Shown here: one piece after another, positions 5,667 through 7,152 of the stretch
How positions within the stretch are numbered: the stretch's first letter is position 1
How the letters are laid out: every line of letters starts with the position of its first letter
Source of the DNA: Actinomycetes bacterium
Lineage (GTDB): Bacteria; Actinomycetota; Acidimicrobiia; Acidimicrobiales; Palsa-688
Reading direction: 5' to 3'
NCBI GenBank assembly: GCA_021811865.1
Contig: JAKAQB010000125.1
Span: 1 to 7,152, forward strand
Length of the DNA: 7,152 nt
Notes under the pieces: generated by a model
Seen by the model: the letters and a program-made list of their open reading frames with translations, nothing else
What the model was told of the DNA's origin: nothing
The model's database searches: none
Made by a program: the position numbers and the translations under genes

Positions 5667-6263
5667 TCACCGGCGGTCCTTCCGCGGCTTGCCTGGATGG
5701 ATCGCTTCGCCGCGGGCGAGCATGTCGACGTACTCGGCCAGCTTGCGGTCCCGGGTCGTCGGGCGCTTGACGCTGTTGAGCCGGTAGACGATGGCGAAGC
5801 GATTGGCTGCGTCTAGCTGGTCGAACGCCGCGGCTGCGGCGGGACTGGCTGCCAGCGCCTGAACTAGGTCGGGCGGCGTCCGCATGTCGGCCTGCCCGCG
5901 GTAGGCCGCCTGCCACCGACCTTGCGCCTTGGCCGCGTCGACAGCTGCGATCCCGGCTGGCTGCATCCGTCCGGCCTCGCCGAGGCGGCCGACGTGCTCG
6001 ACGTTCCTGGCTGACCAGGGGCTGTTCGGCCGGCGCGGCGTGAAGCGCTGGCGATAGCTGTCGCTGTCACGTCGAGCGATCTGCCCGTCGATCCAGCCGA
6101 AGCACAGGGCCTCGTCGAGCGCTTGCGCGTAGGTGAGCGCCGTCGTCTGACCGCCCTTTTTGTGCAGAACCAGCCAGACGCCCGGATGGTCGGCGTGATG
6201 ACCGTCCAACCAGGCGCGCCACGCCTCAGCATCCTGGACAAGCAGCTCCGCGAGATCCGACAC
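5667..6263 (-). CDS. YdeI/OmdA family protein
   Basis: This 198-aa protein belongs to the family annotated as bacteriocin-protection, YdeI or OmpD-associated. The N-terminal domain has the typical pattern: AWRAWLDGHHADHPGVWLVL, HKKGG, LTYAQALDEALCFGWIDGQ (about residues 45-65), then RRDSDSYRQRFTPRRPNSPW and NVEHVGRLGEAGRMQPAG. The C-terminal OmdA-like helical part contains PPDLVQALAASPAAAAAFD then RFAIVYRLNSVKRPTTRDRK and ends in a basic tail GKPRKDRR. Length is normal. The biochemical role is poorly defined; some members are linked to resistance to cationic peptides. The start chosen is GTG 6263-6261 (MSDLAELLVQDAEAWR), matching where family members begin; an in-frame GTG at 6299 would add 12 unconserved residues. 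No SD is seen. It starts 10 bases after the stop of the VOC remnant. Its third codon positions are less GC-rich (about 80% by hand count at the start) than in pit, compatible with transfer. Confidence 0.85.
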   Translation of the reverse strand: MSDLAELLVQDAEAWRAWLDGHHADHPGVWLVLHKKGGQTTALTYAQALDEALCFGWIDGQIARRDSDSYRQRFTPRRPNSPWSARNVEHVGRLGEAGRMQPAGIAAVDAAKAQGRWQAAYRGQADMRTPPDLVQALAASPAAAAAFDQLDAANRFAIVYRLNSVKRPTTRDRKLAEYVDMLARGEAIHPGKPRKDRR

Positions 6264-6273
6264 GGCGCGAACA

Positions 6274-6539
6274 CTACGGTGTGGCCCCGGGCCGGGCACT
6301 CAGGCAGAACGGTCGACCGTCGGGATCGAGCGGCACCCGCCAGCCCCCGGCTCTGGGCTGAAGCTCGGGTTGGCTTTTCCCGACCGCACACAGCCTCTCT
6401 GTGGCCTCGTCGAGGTCGTCGACCTGCAGATCGAGGTGGAAGCTCTTGACGCCGGCCTCGTCAGGCCACTTCGGAGGCCGGAACCCCTCGATCTTGCGAA
6501 GCCGATCTTGGTTCCGCCGGCGTCCTCAGGCCCGATCAT
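6274..6539 (-). pseudogene. Glyoxalase-like (VOC) protein, N-terminally truncated and frameshifted
   Basis: The clearest part is the frame KIEGFRPPKWPDEAGVKS, FHLDLQVDDLDEATERLCAV and WRVPLDPDGRPFCLSARPG, ending at TAG 6276-6274. This is the C-terminal half of a glyoxalase-6-type VOC protein (family pattern: FRPPxWPD…HLDLxVDDLxxAxxRL…W-V-x-x-DPxGHPFCL). Just before it, another frame reads MIGPEDAGGTKIGF, the preceding strand of the same fold. One extra base near 6495 (GGCTTCGC-AAGATC) joins them as KIGFAKIEGF. The first half of the fold (roughly 40 residues, with the first metal-ligand strand) is missing: upstream sequence is the 3' end of the site-2 protease gene, whose TGA overlaps the ATG at 6539 (ATGA). 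The fragment is therefore probably non-functional. VOC proteins are metal-dependent lyases, dioxygenases or drug-binding proteins; this one's substrate is unknown. Confidence 0.68.
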
Positions 6540-7152
6540 GCCGCCCGACGGCGCTCCGGCACCGAAGGTCGCCGCCCGGCGCCCCGGAGCAGCTGCTCGA
6601 CGGTCGAGCGGTACAGGACGCCGGCGGGCAGGCCGGCGTCGGCGACGGCGAACTCGTCCCGGTGGTAGCGGGAGATCACCTCGAGCGCCGCCGGGAAGAT
6701 CGCCATCGACGGGTCGAGCACCGGGCTCGTCCGGTCGCAGACCGACGCGATGGGCGCATCGGCCGGCCGGCCGATGAGGTCGACCATCGCCACGACCCCG
6801 ACGACGCTCGACCCTTCGAGGACCGGCAGCGCCCGGTCGGGGAAGGCGGCGATCCAGGCGACGAGCTCTGCCACGGTCACCTCTGCCGGCACCGACGTCG
6901 GGTCACGTGCCATGACATCGGCCACCACGAGGCCGTCCACCAGCTGCCGGATCGCCGCGCTCCTGAGTTCGGCACCGACGCCGAGAAGGACGAACAGCCC
7001 GATCAGGATGAGCCAGAGGTCGAACAGGAGTCCGACGACGATCATGAGCCCGGCAATCACCTGGGCGACGTGGGCGGCGATCCGCGTGGCGCTCAGCTGG
7101 TTCCGCCGTCGGGCGAGCAGCGCCCGCAGGACCCTCCCACCGTCCATGGGCA
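6536..7152 (-). CDS. Site-2 protease (M50) with CBS domains, Rip3-like, C-terminal part
   Basis: The gene enters from the right edge, leaving about 205 C-terminal residues. The edge reads (L)PMDGGRVLRALLARR, the M50 motif that supplies the third zinc ligand (the Asp of DGG); the HExxH helix lies outside the window. Next come two hydrophobic segments, HVAQVIAGLMIVVGLLF and LWLILIGLFVLLGVGAEL, and then two CBS modules: VVADVMARDPTSVPAEVTVA with RALPVLEGSSVVGVVAMVDL, and PIASVCDRTSPVLDP with the later FAVADAGLPAGVLYRSTVEQ. This order (M50 core, membrane helices, CBS pair) matches actinobacterial Rip3-type intramembrane proteases, which cut membrane-bound anti-sigma or similar proteins, with CBS domains probably sensing adenine nucleotides. 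M. tuberculosis Rip3 (Rv2625c) belongs to the DosR regulon. The last residues (PSVPERRRAA) may be altered, because the stop overlaps a truncated VOC gene. The true start is outside the window. Confidence 0.88.
   Translation of the reverse strand, partial: PMDGGRVLRALLARRRNQLSATRIAAHVAQVIAGLMIVVGLLFDLWLILIGLFVLLGVGAELRSAAIRQLVDGLVVADVMARDPTSVPAEVTVAELVAWIAAFPDRALPVLEGSSVVGVVAMVDLIGRPADAPIASVCDRTSPVLDPSMAIFPAALEVISRYHRDEFAVADAGLPAGVLYRSTVEQLLRGAGRRPSVPERRRAA

Noticed and set aside
1..7152. CRISPR array, tRNA, rRNA, riboswitch, toxin-antitoxin or phage genes
   Set aside because: Searched by eye on both strands; no spaced repeats, cloverleaf-like segments or recognisable proteins of these kinds were found.

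Overview
The window is very GC-rich with strongly GC-biased third codon positions. Together with the gene families present (Rip3-like site-2 protease with CBS domains, FadD-type acyl-CoA ligase, actinobacterial PiT/DUF47 pair, near-perfect AAAGGAGGTGA ribosome site), this points to an Actinomycetota chromosome. I cannot place it at order level.

Layout. Block A (1-1352, all minus strand) reads leftward: a 57-aa unrecognised protein (1179-1352), a DoxX-family membrane protein (770-1177), a gap carrying a DosR/DevR-like box (704-720), a small membrane protein with a charged helix (238-585), and a dinitrogenase-cofactor (NifX/NifB-like) protein that runs off the left edge and has a one-base frameshift (1-167). 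Block B (1466-4840, plus strand) holds a PiT inorganic phosphate permease, a DUF47/PhoU-like partner overlapping it by 4 bases, and a FadD-type acyl-CoA ligase. Block C (4841-7152, all genes minus strand) reads leftward from the right edge: the C-terminal part of a site-2 protease with CBS domains, a truncated and frameshifted glyoxalase-like (VOC) gene whose frame overlaps the protease stop, an intact YdeI/OmdA-family gene, a monooxygenase-like (ABM) gene with two frameshifts, and scraps of what looks like a DDE transposase C-terminus.

How it fits together. The PiT-DUF47 pair is a phosphate uptake unit, and the ligase behind it would activate fatty acids. The NifX-like protein, the DosR-like box and the Rip3-like protease are reminiscent of actinobacterial hypoxia/dormancy regulons (Rip3, Rv2625c, belongs to the M. 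tuberculosis DosR regulon), but the link here is inference.

The most notable structural feature is the concentration of broken genes. Three broken genes lie in 5048-6539 around the single intact YdeI gene, and a fourth lies at the left edge, while about 4.4 kb of other coding sequence shows no frame break. Most of the breaks are consistent with single missing bases, several in short homopolymers, so both genuine decay next to a mobile-element scar and assembly indel errors are possible. I did not find a convincing new defence, RNA or CRISPR-type system.
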